Shown piece after piece: positions 26,271 to 34,216 of a DNA stretch of 64,000 nt (the first letter of the stretch is position 1; each line of letters opens with the position of its first letter). The stretch spans positions 1-64,000 of the forward strand of contig NZ_FXTO01000017.1 in assembly GCF_900182725.1 (NCBI RefSeq), written 5' to 3'. The notes beneath the pieces were generated by a model, which saw nothing but the letters and a program-made list of their open reading frames with translations, was not told where the DNA came from and made no database searches. Both the position numbers and the translations under genes were made by a program. Source of the stretch: Thalassovita litoralis. Lineage in GTDB: Bacteria; Pseudomonadota; Alphaproteobacteria; Rhodobacterales; Rhodobacteraceae.

Positions 26271-26813
26271 TCAGCCGCCGAACATACGTTTCAGCAGGCT
26301 TTTCTTGGCGGGTGCCTCTGTGGTTTCGGCATTTTCTGCCGGGTCAGCTTCGGGCGCTTCGGCGGGGGCTGCGTTCCCCTCGACCTCGGCCTGAAAGCAT
26401 TCAAAAAACTGATCGGCCATTTTTTTCGCGAAACTGTCGATGATCCGGCTGCCCAGTTGCGCCAGCTTGCCGCCCACTTTGGCGTCCACCTCGTAATGCA
26501 GCGCGGTGCCTGCGCCGTTATCGGCCAATGTGACCCGTGCGCCGCCTTTGGCAAAGCCAGCCGCGCCGCCCTTACCTTCGCCGCTCAGCGTCAGGCTTTT
26601 GCCTTCGACAATATCGGACAGCGTGACCGCCCCCTTGAAGGTCGCCTTTACCGGCCCGACCTTCTGCACCACCGTGGCCTCGAACCCATCTTCGGCAGAG
26701 CCGGTCATTTCCTGACAGCCGGGAACGCATTCCTTTAGCACATCCGCAGACAATAACGCCTGCCAGACAGCGGCGCGGGGGGCGGCGATTTCGCGGGTAT
26801 CCTTCAGTTCCAT
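26271..26813 (-). CDS. coxG: CoxG-like SRPBCC protein
   Basis: 180 residues. The N-terminal 150 form a SRPBCC fold typical of CoxG ([34 protein letters not shown], then the G-x-A-x-V-x-x-K-V-G-P-V segment). CoxG has been linked to membrane attachment or quinone delivery for Mo hydroxylases. The C-terminus adds a proline/alanine/glutamate-rich linker and a short basic tail ([11 protein letters not shown]) that could be a membrane-touching helix, which fits that role. First gene of the operon. A candidate operator lies 54 bases upstream. Confidence 0.9.
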   Translation of the reverse strand: MELKDTREIAAPRAAVWQALLSADVLKECVPGCQEMTGSAEDGFEATVVQKVGPVKATFKGAVTLSDIVEGKSLTLSGEGKGGAAGFAKGGARVTLADNGAGTALHYEVDAKVGGKLAQLGSRIIDSFAKKMADQFFECFQAEVEGNAAPAEAPEADPAENAETTEAPAKKSLLKRMFGG

Positions 26814-26867
26814 TTGGGGTCTCCATGTCCGTCTGCCGATTTAGGCAGGTTTCAGGGGCCGTGCGCT

Positions 26868-26879
26868 ATTCGACCAAAG
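26868..26879. promoter_or_regulatory. CGACCAAAGTCG-type motif before coxG
   Basis: ATTCGACCAAAG here is identical to the 12 bases found (opposite strand) at 28584-28595 between the cytochrome and binding-protein genes of the quinoprotein cluster. It links the cox operon to the motif family described at 33374-33418. Confidence 0.55.
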
Positions 26880-26886
26880 CAGGGGG

Positions 26887-27789
26887 TCAGCGCAAAGCAG
26901 GGGGCGAATAGGTCAGGCCATAGCGGGCGAAAATCGCGGCAATCCGGCCATCCTGCATGGCGGCGTAAATCGCGTCATCCACCGCATAAGCCAATGGTTT
27001 ATAAGCAAAATGAGAAGCAACACCGATGGTCCAGCGGGCCTTGGCAAATCCGGGCAAGGGCGGTGTGTGCAGGTCCAGCGCATCGGTCAGGGCAAATTCC
27101 AGTTCGGCCTGCGGTCCCATCGCGGCCATGCTGTCCCCACGCGCCAATGCGCCCATCGCCTGCGTATAATCCGCATAGCGTTGCACATGCTGGCCCAACT
27201 GACCGCCCGGAAAAGCCGACAGATAAAAATCCGCGATCGAGTCATTTTCCACCGCGACACTATCGAACCGGAAATACGCGGGAACAGGCGGATCGTCAGG
27301 ATAGGCATCTTTGCGATAGGCGATTGCCACCTGTTCCACATGATATTGGCCGGTGAACACGACCTGTTCCACCCGACAGGTAAATTCGCTGTCATAGGGA
27401 ACGTGCAACATCACATTGGCGACGGCCCCGCCCACAACCGGGCCTTTCCACACCCAGTTACGCAAATCCGCCTCCAGCGTTTCGCCCGCAGTCACCAGTT
27501 TGAATCGCGGTTCCACACCAATATCCGCCGCAATCAGGCGGGCGATGTCGATATCCACACCAGTGATTTCGCCGTTTTGTTCAAATGACCACGGCGGGAA
27601 GTTTTCATAGGCGGCAAAGGTCATGAACCCCTGCGCCTGTATTGCATCCAGATCAGCCCCAACCACATCGCGCGCGACATTCTGGGGTTTAGGTTGGGGC
27701 ACATAATCACCGCACCGGGCAAGGGATGGGGAACCTGCCAAAAGTGCCAGACTTGTCACAAGTCCGAGGGAGAGGAAATTTGCGATCAT
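26887..27789 (-). CDS. Quinoprotein dehydrogenase-associated binding protein (MoxJ/XoxJ-like)
   Basis: 300 residues with a signal peptide ending near SPSLA. The mature part is a family-3 solute-binding fold (GFMTFAAYENFPPWSFEQNGEITGVDIDIARLIA is the usual first lobe). It matches the group found next to PQQ alcohol dehydrogenases (MoxJ/XoxJ type), where it is thought to help activate or mature the dehydrogenase rather than to serve a transporter. It is cotranscribed with the PedF-type cytochrome 18 bases upstream. The start at 27789 has AAGGGGG upstream. Confidence 0.87.
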   Translation of the reverse strand: MIANFLSLGLVTSLALLAGSPSLARCGDYVPQPKPQNVARDVVGADLDAIQAQGFMTFAAYENFPPWSFEQNGEITGVDIDIARLIAADIGVEPRFKLVTAGETLEADLRNWVWKGPVVGGAVANVMLHVPYDSEFTCRVEQVVFTGQYHVEQVAIAYRKDAYPDDPPVPAYFRFDSVAVENDSIADFYLSAFPGGQLGQHVQRYADYTQAMGALARGDSMAAMGPQAELEFALTDALDLHTPPLPGFAKARWTIGVASHFAYKPLAYAVDDAIYAAMQDGRIAAIFARYGLTYSPPALR

Positions 27790-27807
27790 GTGCCCCCCTT
27801 TTTCCGC

Positions 27808-28485
27808 TTAATGCGCTGCGGAAAGGCCGATTGTCAGCGCCTCGGCGGCGGCATGATAATCGGGGTTTGCGCCAGAAATCAGATGGGCCGCGCGATAAGC
27901 CACGCTGTCAGCCAGCGGCGCCCCCGATCCGGTTTCCACCTGATCGGCAATGGATTGCAATTCGCTGTGCAGCGCGGCGGTATCCCCTGCACCGCCTTTT
28001 GCCATGTCCGCCAGTTGATCGCGGATTTCCTTTAGACGGGTGGAGAATTCATCCAGTTCGCCATCATCGGGGCGCGTTTCAATATAGGTGCGAATGGCCC
28101 ACGCGGCTTTCTGACCCAGCAGTTCCCCAAAAGCGGGCATCTTGGTAATCCCGTTCTGGGTATATCCTGTCTGGAACCGTTCCACGAACCATTCATCGCC
28201 GTATTCTTCGGCCTCCAGATACCGCAGATCGGGGGCCAACCCGCCCGACACCGCACCCAGCCCATGACAGCGGGCGCAGTTCTGGTTATAGCCGCTGGAC
28301 CCAATGTCCACCGCCGTCTGCCAAACCTGATCCCCCTGACTGCGGTATGGGTTTTCGCTCAGCCATTCTTCGCCCACATCAGGCAGGGCATCGGTGTTCA
28401 CCGGCTGCGGCGCGACATCCCCATGCGCCAGCGCCATGCCAGCCACAGCGATCAGCCCCAGAGCGGTGACAGTCATGCGTTTCAT
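27808..28485 (-). CDS. pedF: PedF-type cytochrome c-550
   Basis: 225 residues with signal peptide MKRMTVTALGLIAVAGMALA. One haem site is present, C70-A-R-C-H74, with a likely axial methionine in ITKMPAFGEL. The opening HGDVAPQPVNTDALP and the overall layout match the cytochrome c-550 PedF family, the electron acceptor linked to quinoprotein ethanol dehydrogenases. The C-terminal third is a helical extension without a second haem motif. The start at 28485 has GGGAGGA upstream. It is divergent from the binding-protein gene at 28648, across a region with two candidate operators. Confidence 0.9.
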   Translation of the reverse strand: MKRMTVTALGLIAVAGMALAHGDVAPQPVNTDALPDVGEEWLSENPYRSQGDQVWQTAVDIGSSGYNQNCARCHGLGAVSGGLAPDLRYLEAEEYGDEWFVERFQTGYTQNGITKMPAFGELLGQKAAWAIRTYIETRPDDGELDEFSTRLKEIRDQLADMAKGGAGDTAALHSELQSIADQVETGSGAPLADSVAYRAAHLISGANPDYHAAAEALTIGLSAAH

Positions 28486-28546
28486 TTGTGAAATCCTCCC
28501 GGTCGCTTGGTTTTGAAGGCACTTAAACCGCAACTTGCCGACAGGG

Positions 28547-28595
28547 ATATTCGACCTTGGTTCAATCCCCCGCAAAAGCAAGACTTTGGTCGAAT
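28547..28595. promoter_or_regulatory. Two CGACCAAAGTCG-type motifs in a divergent promoter region
   Basis: Site one, 28547-28566, reads ATATTCGACCTTGGTTCAAT. Site two, 28581-28595, reads on the minus strand ATTCGACCAAAGTCT. Their centres are about 32 bases (three helical turns) apart, between the divergent pedF-like gene (minus) and the binding-protein operon (plus). Two sites may serve one promoter each. Confidence 0.6.
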
Positions 28596-28647
28596 GGCGG
28601 GGGGCTGTCCGCTGGTTCTACGCTTTCCCCAACAGGGAGGACGGAAC

Positions 28648-29823
28648 ATGAAACGGCTGTTATGCAGGGCCGCTGTGCTGGCGCTATCGGTCTGTGTGGG
28701 GGCGCAATCCGCGTTTGGCGACGTTTCCTTGCGCATCGCCTATTTGCGGCACGAACGGACCCACCCGCCGGTTCTGTCCAACCTGTCCCCGATCCCCGAC
28801 GATCTGGGCATTGCCGGGGCGGAACTGGCGCTGAAGGACAGCCAGACCACAGGCAAATTTCTGGGTCACAGCTATGAATTATCGGTGATCAGCGTCCCCC
28901 CCGAAGGCAATGTCATCCCCGCCGCGTTGGGGGTGCTGGCGGGCAGCGATCTGGTGCTGCTGGATATGCCCGCCCCGGATGTGCTGGCGGTGGCGGACCT
29001 GCCTGCGGCACAGGCAGCACTGTTGTTCAACGTCACCGCCCCGGATGATGCGCTGCGCGATACCGATTGCCGGGGCAACCTGTTTCACACCCTGCCCAGC
29101 CACGCCATGCGCACCGATGCGCTGATGCAATTCATCATGTCAAAACGCTGGTCCGATCTGGCGCTGATTCAGGGGGCGCACCCCGAAGACGCGGCCTTTG
29201 CCGCCGCGCTGGACCGCAGCGCCGCCAAGTTCGGGTTGAAAATCGGCCCCCGCAAAACATGGACCTTTGACGCGGATATGCGGCGGAACGCAGCCCAAGA
29301 GGTGCCGCTGTTCACGCAAGATCTGGGAAAATACGATCTGTTGCTGGTCGCGGACGAATTAGGCGATTTTGCCCGCTACATCCCCTATAACACATGGCTG
29401 CCCCGCCCCGTGGCCGGATCGGCGGCACTGGTTCCCGTGGCGTGGGATCGGGTGGTGGAACAATGGGGCGCGGTGCAGATGCAAAACCGTTTCCACGATC
29501 AGACAGGCCGCGACATGCACCCCGAAGATTACGCCGCATGGGCCGCCCTGCGCGCACTGGCCGAAGCCGCCACCCGGACCGGGCAATCCGACCCGGCGAC
29601 CCTGCGCAGCTATTTGCTGTCCGATGCGTTTCAACTGGCCGCGTTCAAGGGCCGCCCGCTGTCGTTCCGCCCGTGGAACGGACAATTGCGCCAACCCATT
29701 CCGCTGATCAGCGGCGATGCAATGGTGGTCCAGGCCCCCTTGCCCGGCTTTCTGCATCAACGCTCGGAATTGGACACATTGGGCCGCGACGCGCCCGAAA
29801 CCACATGCAAGGCATTCCAATGA
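28648..29823 (+). CDS. PQQ-alcohol-system ABC-type binding protein
   Basis: 391 residues, signal peptide ending near GAQSAFG. The body is a Leu/Ile/Val-type periplasmic binding fold beginning VSLRIAYLRHERTHPPVLSNL, characteristic of the substrate-binding protein encoded with PQQ-dependent alcohol dehydrogenases (TIGR03863 type). Whether it binds an alcohol, a metal chelator or a cofactor is not known. AGGGAGGA precedes the start. The stop codon overlaps the start of the beta-propeller gene (ATGA), so the two are translationally coupled. Confidence 0.88.
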   Translation: MKRLLCRAAVLALSVCVGAQSAFGDVSLRIAYLRHERTHPPVLSNLSPIPDDLGIAGAELALKDSQTTGKFLGHSYELSVISVPPEGNVIPAALGVLAGSDLVLLDMPAPDVLAVADLPAAQAALLFNVTAPDDALRDTDCRGNLFHTLPSHAMRTDALMQFIMSKRWSDLALIQGAHPEDAAFAAALDRSAAKFGLKIGPRKTWTFDADMRRNAAQEVPLFTQDLGKYDLLLVADELGDFARYIPYNTWLPRPVAGSAALVPVAWDRVVEQWGAVQMQNRFHDQTGRDMHPEDYAAWAALRALAEAATRTGQSDPATLRSYLLSDAFQLAAFKGRPLSFRPWNGQLRQPIPLISGDAMVVQAPLPGFLHQRSELDTLGRDAPETTCKAFQ

Positions 29824-30779
29824 AACACTGTTTACTGCCCCTCTTTCTGGCGCTTTGCGCTGCCCCCGCCGGGGCCGAGGAAATCTGGATCACCAATGAA
29901 AAAGACAACACAATCAGCGTGATTGACGTGGCAACGCTGGCGGTTACGCGCACCATCCCCACCGGGGAACGCCCGCGCGGGATCACCTTTAGCCATGATT
30001 TCAGCCGGGTGTATATCTGTGCCTCGGACAGTGACACGGTGCAGGTGATGGACCCGACCACCGGGGCGGTTCTGCATAACCTGCCCTCGGGCGAAGACCC
30101 GGAACAATTCGTGCTGCACCCCAATGACCGCCATCTGTATATCGCCAACGAAGATGACGCGATCACCACCGTTGTGGATACCGAAACAAGACAGGTTATC
30201 GCCCAGATTGACGTGGGCATTGAACCCGAAGGCATGGCCGTATCCCCCGATGGAACAATCGCCATCACCACATCAGAAACTACCAATATGGCGCATTGGA
30301 TCGACACGGAAACTCGCCAGATCGTCGCGAACACGCTGGTCGATGCCCGCCCGCGTCACGCCGAATTCGCCGCGCATGGCACGCAGCTATGGGTCAGCGC
30401 GGAAATCGGTGGCACGGTCAGCGTGTTTGACGTGGCCAGCAAAGCCGAAAAGGCCAAGATTCATTTCAAGGTCAAAGGCGTTCACCCCGACCGGGTGCAG
30501 CCCGTTGGGTTTGAATTCACCGCCGATGAAAAAACCGCCTTTGTCGCGCTGGGACCGTCGAACCATGTGGCCGTGGTGAACGCCGAAACCTTTGAGGTAG
30601 AGGAATACATCCTTGTCGGTCGCCGGGTCTGGCATATGGCGTTCAACGCCGACAAATCCCTGTTGTTCACCACCAATGGCGTCTCTGGCGATGTCACCGT
30701 GATCGACGTAGCCAGCCGCAAACCCATGAAAACCATCAAAGTTGGCCGCTTCCCCTGGGGCGCGGCGCTGCGCCCCTGA
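29820..30779 (+). CDS. PQQ-catabolism-associated beta-propeller protein
   Basis: 319 residues with a signal peptide ending at APAGA. About seven YVTN/NHL-like repeats are visible (EIWITNEKDNTISVIDVATLAV; RVYICASDSDTVQVMD; HLYIANEDDAITTVVD; ELWVSAEIGG equivalents; LLFTTNGVSGDVTVIDVA). It matches the TIGR03866-type propeller encoded in Ped/Exa alcohol clusters. Its function is unknown; a periplasmic scaffold or binding partner is plausible. It is coupled to the preceding gene by a 4-base overlap. Confidence 0.9.
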   Translation: MKHCLLPLFLALCAAPAGAEEIWITNEKDNTISVIDVATLAVTRTIPTGERPRGITFSHDFSRVYICASDSDTVQVMDPTTGAVLHNLPSGEDPEQFVLHPNDRHLYIANEDDAITTVVDTETRQVIAQIDVGIEPEGMAVSPDGTIAITTSETTNMAHWIDTETRQIVANTLVDARPRHAEFAAHGTQLWVSAEIGGTVSVFDVASKAEKAKIHFKVKGVHPDRVQPVGFEFTADEKTAFVALGPSNHVAVVNAETFEVEEYILVGRRVWHMAFNADKSLLFTTNGVSGDVTVIDVASRKPMKTIKVGRFPWGAALRP

Positions 30780-30797
30780 TCCATGAAAGGACACCCT

Positions 30798-31235
30798 ATG
30801 AAAGCCCTGATGATATTGGCCGCCTGCGCCCTGCCCTTTGCCGCATTGGCCGAAAGCGAAGGGCCAAAATTCGGCATGGCCGGGTTGTTGTCTGCCAAAA
30901 ACAAACAGGACTTGCCCCCCATCACGCTTAGCGCCGGAATGCCGCTGGCCGATGGGCCTTGGGTTCTACAATCCGGCACCTATTACGAATTTGAAATTCA
31001 GGGCGACGGCAGTCAGGAACTGGCGCTGATCGGGCCGGAGTTTTTTCGCGCGATCTGGATTGATGAAATCGTGGTCGAAGGATTGGAAATCCGCCCCCTT
31101 GGGTTGGACAGCGTGGAATTCGATGAAGCCGGGGAAATGGAAATCGGGTTTATCGCCATCAAACCGGGGCGCTATTACCTGAAGGTGCCGGGCAGCACCG
31201 GCGACACGCAGCGGTTGGAGATTACCATTCAGTGA
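30798..31235 (+). CDS. Small periplasmic protein of the alcohol cluster
   Basis: 145 residues with signal peptide MKALMILAACALPFAALA. The mature part has mainly beta-strand character (YYEFEIQGDGSQELALIGPEFFRAIW; KPGRYYLKVPG), suggesting a cupredoxin-like or lipocalin-like sandwich, but no Cys/His/Met copper set is visible. I do not recognise a named family. The start at 30798 has AAAGGA upstream. The stop overlaps the GTG start of the ABC ATPase gene, which ties it to the transporter. Confidence 0.8.
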   Translation: MKALMILAACALPFAALAESEGPKFGMAGLLSAKNKQDLPPITLSAGMPLADGPWVLQSGTYYEFEIQGDGSQELALIGPEFFRAIWIDEIVVEGLEIRPLGLDSVEFDEAGEMEIGFIAIKPGRYYLKVPGSTGDTQRLEITIQ

Positions 31236-31951
31236 GCGGCCTTTCCGTCCAGTCCCTGTGCTTTACCTACGGCGCCAAACAGGCGTTGGACGGGGTCAGT
31301 TTTGACGTGGCTCCGGGGGAATTTTGTGCGCTTCTGGGACCGAATGGCGCGGGTAAATCCACGCTGATGTCCCTATTGACCCGGCTGTTTACCACCCAAC
31401 AGGGGCGTATCAGGGGTGCGGGGCATGATCTGGCCCGCACCCCGCGCAAGGCCTTGGCGCAGATCGGCGTTGTGTTTCAGCAAACCACGCTGGATCTGGA
31501 TTTATCGGTCTATCGCAACCTGTCCTATTTCGCGGCGCTGCACGGTATTTCCGGGCGCGAGGCTCATGATCGGATCATGGCGGCGCTGGAACGGCTGGAC
31601 ATGGCGGACCGCGCCCATGAACGCGCCCGCGATCTGAACGGTGGGCACAGGCGCAGGACGGAAATCGCCCGGTGCCTGATCCATCGCCCCTCGGTGCTGT
31701 TGCTGGATGAACCCACGGTGGGGCTGGATGCCGCAGCCCGCCGGGCAATCACCGATCACGTTCACGACCTGACCAGCACCGAAGGGCTGACCGTGCTTTG
31801 GGCCACCCACCTGAGCGACGAGGTGCGCGATAGCGACCGGCTGATCGTCTTGCATCAGGGGCGCATTCTGGCCGATGGAAACTGTGGTGCCTTGCGCGGG
31901 CCAACGCCTCTGCCCGATTATTTCCTGACCCTGACAGGAGCCAGCGCATGA
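31232..31951 (+). CDS. ABC transporter ATPase of the PQQ-alcohol system
   Basis: 239 residues. Walker A is GPNGAGKST (about 35-43), the Q-loop is VFQQTTLDLDLSV, and Walker B is VLLLDEPTVGLD with the switch histidine in ATH. The signature motif is degenerate (LNGGHRRRTEIAR where LSGGQ is usual), a substitution shared with the PQQ-linked ABC group (TIGR03864 type). GTG start overlapping the previous stop. It pairs with the permease that follows in an ABC-2-like system whose cargo is unknown. Confidence 0.9.
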   Translation: MSGLSVQSLCFTYGAKQALDGVSFDVAPGEFCALLGPNGAGKSTLMSLLTRLFTTQQGRIRGAGHDLARTPRKALAQIGVVFQQTTLDLDLSVYRNLSYFAALHGISGREAHDRIMAALERLDMADRAHERARDLNGGHRRRTEIARCLIHRPSVLLLDEPTVGLDAAARRAITDHVHDLTSTEGLTVLWATHLSDEVRDSDRLIVLHQGRILADGNCGALRGPTPLPDYFLTLTGASA

Positions 31952-32739
31952 CGGCCTATCTGACCGCCCTATACGCCATCACCCTGCGCGAGGCGCTGCG
32001 CTTTACCCGTCAACGGGGCCGTTTTGTCGCTGCACTGGTGCGCCCGCTGGTGTGGCTGGTGGTGTTTGCCGCAGGGTTTCGCGCCGCGTTGGGTCTGTCG
32101 ATTACGCCGCCCTATCAGACCTATATCACCTATGACATTTACATCGTGCCGGGGCTGTGCGGCATGATCGTGCTGTTCAACGGAATGCAAAGCTCGCTGT
32201 CGCTGGTCTATGACCGGGAAATGGGATCTATGCGGTTGTTGCTGACCAGCCCCTTGCCGCGCTGGTGGCTGCTGACCTGTCGGCTGATTGCGTCCACCGT
32301 GATTTCCTGTTTTCAGGTCTACACCTTTCTGGCCATTGCCGCGCTATATGGCATTACCTTTCCGCTGCTGGGCTATATTGCGGTGCTGCCTGCGCTGGTG
32401 TTGGCGGGGGTGATGCTGGGGGCGCTGGGGCTGGCGTTATCGTCCACCATATCGCAATTGGAAAATTTTGCCGGGGTGATGAATTTCGTGATCTTCCCGA
32501 TGTTTTTCCTGTCCTCCGCCCTGTATCCGCTGTGGAAAATGGCCGAAAGCTCTGCCCTGCTGCATGACATCTGTGCGCTAAACCCATTCACCCACGCGGT
32601 CGAGGTGATCCGCTTTGCGCTCTATGCCCAGACGAACTGGACCGCGGCGGGATGGACCTGTCTGGCGGGGGCAGTGCTGATGGGGCTGGCGCTGTGGGGC
32701 TATGATCCGGCGCGGGGATTGTTGCAGCGCAAGGGATAG
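31948..32739 (+). CDS. ABC-2-type permease of the PQQ-alcohol system
   Basis: 263 residues with six membrane segments and the ABC-2 signature SSALYPLWKMAESSALLHDICALNPFTHAVEVIRFALY near the C-terminus. It matches the permease encoded with PQQ alcohol dehydrogenases (PedC type). ABC-2 permeases normally export, which conflicts with the linked binding proteins, so these probably work separately. It overlaps the ATPase gene by 4 bases (ATGA). Confidence 0.9.
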   Translation: MTAYLTALYAITLREALRFTRQRGRFVAALVRPLVWLVVFAAGFRAALGLSITPPYQTYITYDIYIVPGLCGMIVLFNGMQSSLSLVYDREMGSMRLLLTSPLPRWWLLTCRLIASTVISCFQVYTFLAIAALYGITFPLLGYIAVLPALVLAGVMLGALGLALSSTISQLENFAGVMNFVIFPMFFLSSALYPLWKMAESSALLHDICALNPFTHAVEVIRFALYAQTNWTAAGWTCLAGAVLMGLALWGYDPARGLLQRKG

Positions 32740-32753
32740 GACCAAAGTCGTAA
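32739..32753. promoter_or_regulatory. CGACCAAAGTCG-type motif before the Sel1-like gene
   Basis: GGACCAAAGTCGTAA starts at the stop codon of the permease gene. A possible -10, TATGCT at 32790-32795, lies about 45 bases downstream, so the site would be centred near -55, a normal activator position. Confidence 0.6.
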
Positions 32754-32814
32754 GACCATACAACGCTGCGGGGAAACCGGGTTTTGCGCTATGCTATCCG
32801 CAAGGAGGAGCGCC

Positions 32815-33354
32815 ATGAAACCCATGATCCTGATTGCCATGCTTGGCATTGCCACGCCTGCCCTTGCACAGGATGACGATCCGGGCGGGGTGTTGAACCC
32901 GCAGGACACCGGATTGGGCCGGGTGATGCGCAACGTGGACGAAGGCGTGCTGGACATGACCACCTGCGCCACGGGCTACTACATCACCAAATCCGGGCGG
33001 CACGCGCTGGCGCGCAAACTGTTCGAGGCCTGCGCCGCCGCTGGCTATACCGGCGCAATGACATGGATGAGCCAGTTGGATAACAACGGATTGGGCGGCG
33101 AATATGACCCCGACGCCGCCGCCGATTGGGACCGCCGCGCCGCCAATGCGGGCGATCCGGTGGGCAAATTCAACTACGGTCTGGACCTGCTGCGCGGTCA
33201 TGGCGTGGCACAGGATACGGCACGGGGCCGCGCCTATGTGGATCAGGCCGCACGCGACGGGCTGGACATCGCCCAACGCCTAAAAGGCGCGGGGTATGAT
33301 CTGGACGAGGTAACGCCGGACGCCGACAACTGGAAATATGCGCCGCTGTTTTAA
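32815..33354 (+). CDS. Sel1-repeat-like periplasmic protein
   Basis: 179 residues with a signal peptide ending at TPALA. The second half contains Sel1-type helical repeats (DAAADWDRRAANAGDPVGKFNYGLDLLRGHGVAQDTARGRAYVDQAARDG). It resembles small proteins found in methanol and alcohol oxidation clusters and may help assemble the dehydrogenase; this is inference. One C-x-n-C pair (TTCATG and FEACAAAG) could form a disulfide. The start at 32815 has AAGGAGGA upstream. Confidence 0.8.
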   Translation: MKPMILIAMLGIATPALAQDDDPGGVLNPQDTGLGRVMRNVDEGVLDMTTCATGYYITKSGRHALARKLFEACAAAGYTGAMTWMSQLDNNGLGGEYDPDAAADWDRRAANAGDPVGKFNYGLDLLRGHGVAQDTARGRAYVDQAARDGLDIAQRLKGAGYDLDEVTPDADNWKYAPLF

Positions 33355-33373
33355 CAGATTGGCTGAAACGCCC

Positions 33374-33418
33374 CATCTACGACCAAAGTCGTAGATGTTT
33401 TTACGACTAAAGTCGTAG
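33374..33418. promoter_or_regulatory. Two perfect CGACnAAAGTCG palindromes before the cytochrome c gene
   Basis: Site one (33374-33397) is a perfect repeat with 10-base arms, CATCTACGAC - CAAA - GTCGTAGATG. Site two (33402-33417) is TACGAC-TAAA-GTCGTA. Centres are 24 bases apart. They lie between the Sel1-like gene and the cytochrome c gene. Site one is followed by TTTTT and could also terminate the upstream transcript. Its core recurs at four or more other intergenic places in this island, which argues for an operator. Confidence 0.8.
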
Positions 33419-33506
33419 TTAACCAACTGGATTTATTGATCTTTATCAACAAACAGACAGAACCACAGAAGCTATCTTCATGGCAACCCCAATTCAGGAG
33501 ACACCC

Positions 33507-33929
33507 ATGAAACACGCCCCCCTTTATCCCCTGTTCGCCGCCCTTCTGGGCCTGTCCGCCCTGCCCGCGATTGCCAGTGATGCCACGTTCGAGGCAGTGA
33601 AAATCAGCGCCGGGGAACAGCTATTCGCCGCCGAATGCCGCCGCTGTCACGCCACGGATGCGCAGCATGACAGCTATGGTCCACCACTGGAAAACGTGAT
33701 CGGACGGGCAGCAGGCAGCTACCCTGATTACGATTATTCGGTTGCGCTGGAAGCATCCGGCATTGTCTGGACGGAACCCGCGCTGCGGGCGTGGATGGCG
33801 GACAATCAGGGCTTCATGCCCGGCACGAAAATGCGCCATGTCGGGATCACCGATCCCACCGTGCAGGATTTCATTCTGGCCTATCTGCGATCCATCACCA
33901 CCCGCGACGGCAAGGCCATCGACAACTGA
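33507..33929 (+). CDS. Class I cytochrome c, likely alcohol dehydrogenase electron acceptor
   Basis: 140 residues with a signal peptide ending near LPAIA. The haem site is C44-R-R-C-H48, and an axial methionine is likely in QGFMPGTKMRHVG. Size and motif layout match small c2/c550-type cytochromes. It is encoded just before the quinoprotein dehydrogenase and behind two candidate operators, so it is the probable direct acceptor, with the PedF-type cytochrome as a second component. The start at 33507 has CAGGAG upstream. Confidence 0.9.
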   Translation: MKHAPLYPLFAALLGLSALPAIASDATFEAVKISAGEQLFAAECRRCHATDAQHDSYGPPLENVIGRAAGSYPDYDYSVALEASGIVWTEPALRAWMADNQGFMPGTKMRHVGITDPTVQDFILAYLRSITTRDGKAIDN

Positions 33930-34097
33930 GTCTGCACCACCCCCGGCCATTCCGGTCCGGGGGTGGTTTTGCGCGCAAATTCAACACCATCACAGCATGG
34001 ACAAACCTGCATCCAATACTTTAAGATTGATCAATAACCAACTGATATAACACAATACGGCTAATGTTCATCGGCGCTCAACCTACCCTATTCAAGG

Positions 34098-34117
34098 GTC
34101 TTACGACCTTTGTGCAA
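34098..34117. promoter_or_regulatory. Variant operator motif before the quinoprotein dehydrogenase
   Basis: GTCTTACGACCTTTGTGCAA. Read on the minus strand it shares GTCGTAAGAC with the site at 32745-32755. It is centred about 110 bases before the dehydrogenase start codon. The gap 33930-34216 contains it and a GGGAGGA ribosome binding site at 34204-34210; no clear -35/-10 pair was found. Confidence 0.5.
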
Positions 34118-34216
34118 TTTCGCCGCACCCCTTGCGCTTAAATAATGCCTCCAAGCCTTAGCTGCGTCCGATCGGAAGGCGCTTGGGCTGCGCATAACAC
34201 CCAAGGGAGGACACCG

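Noticed and set aside
33374-33401. The palindrome read only as a terminator of the Sel1-like gene
   Set aside because: It does have a stem and TTTTT, but the same core recurs in several gaps, some before genes and without T-tracts, so an operator explains more. A double role remains possible.
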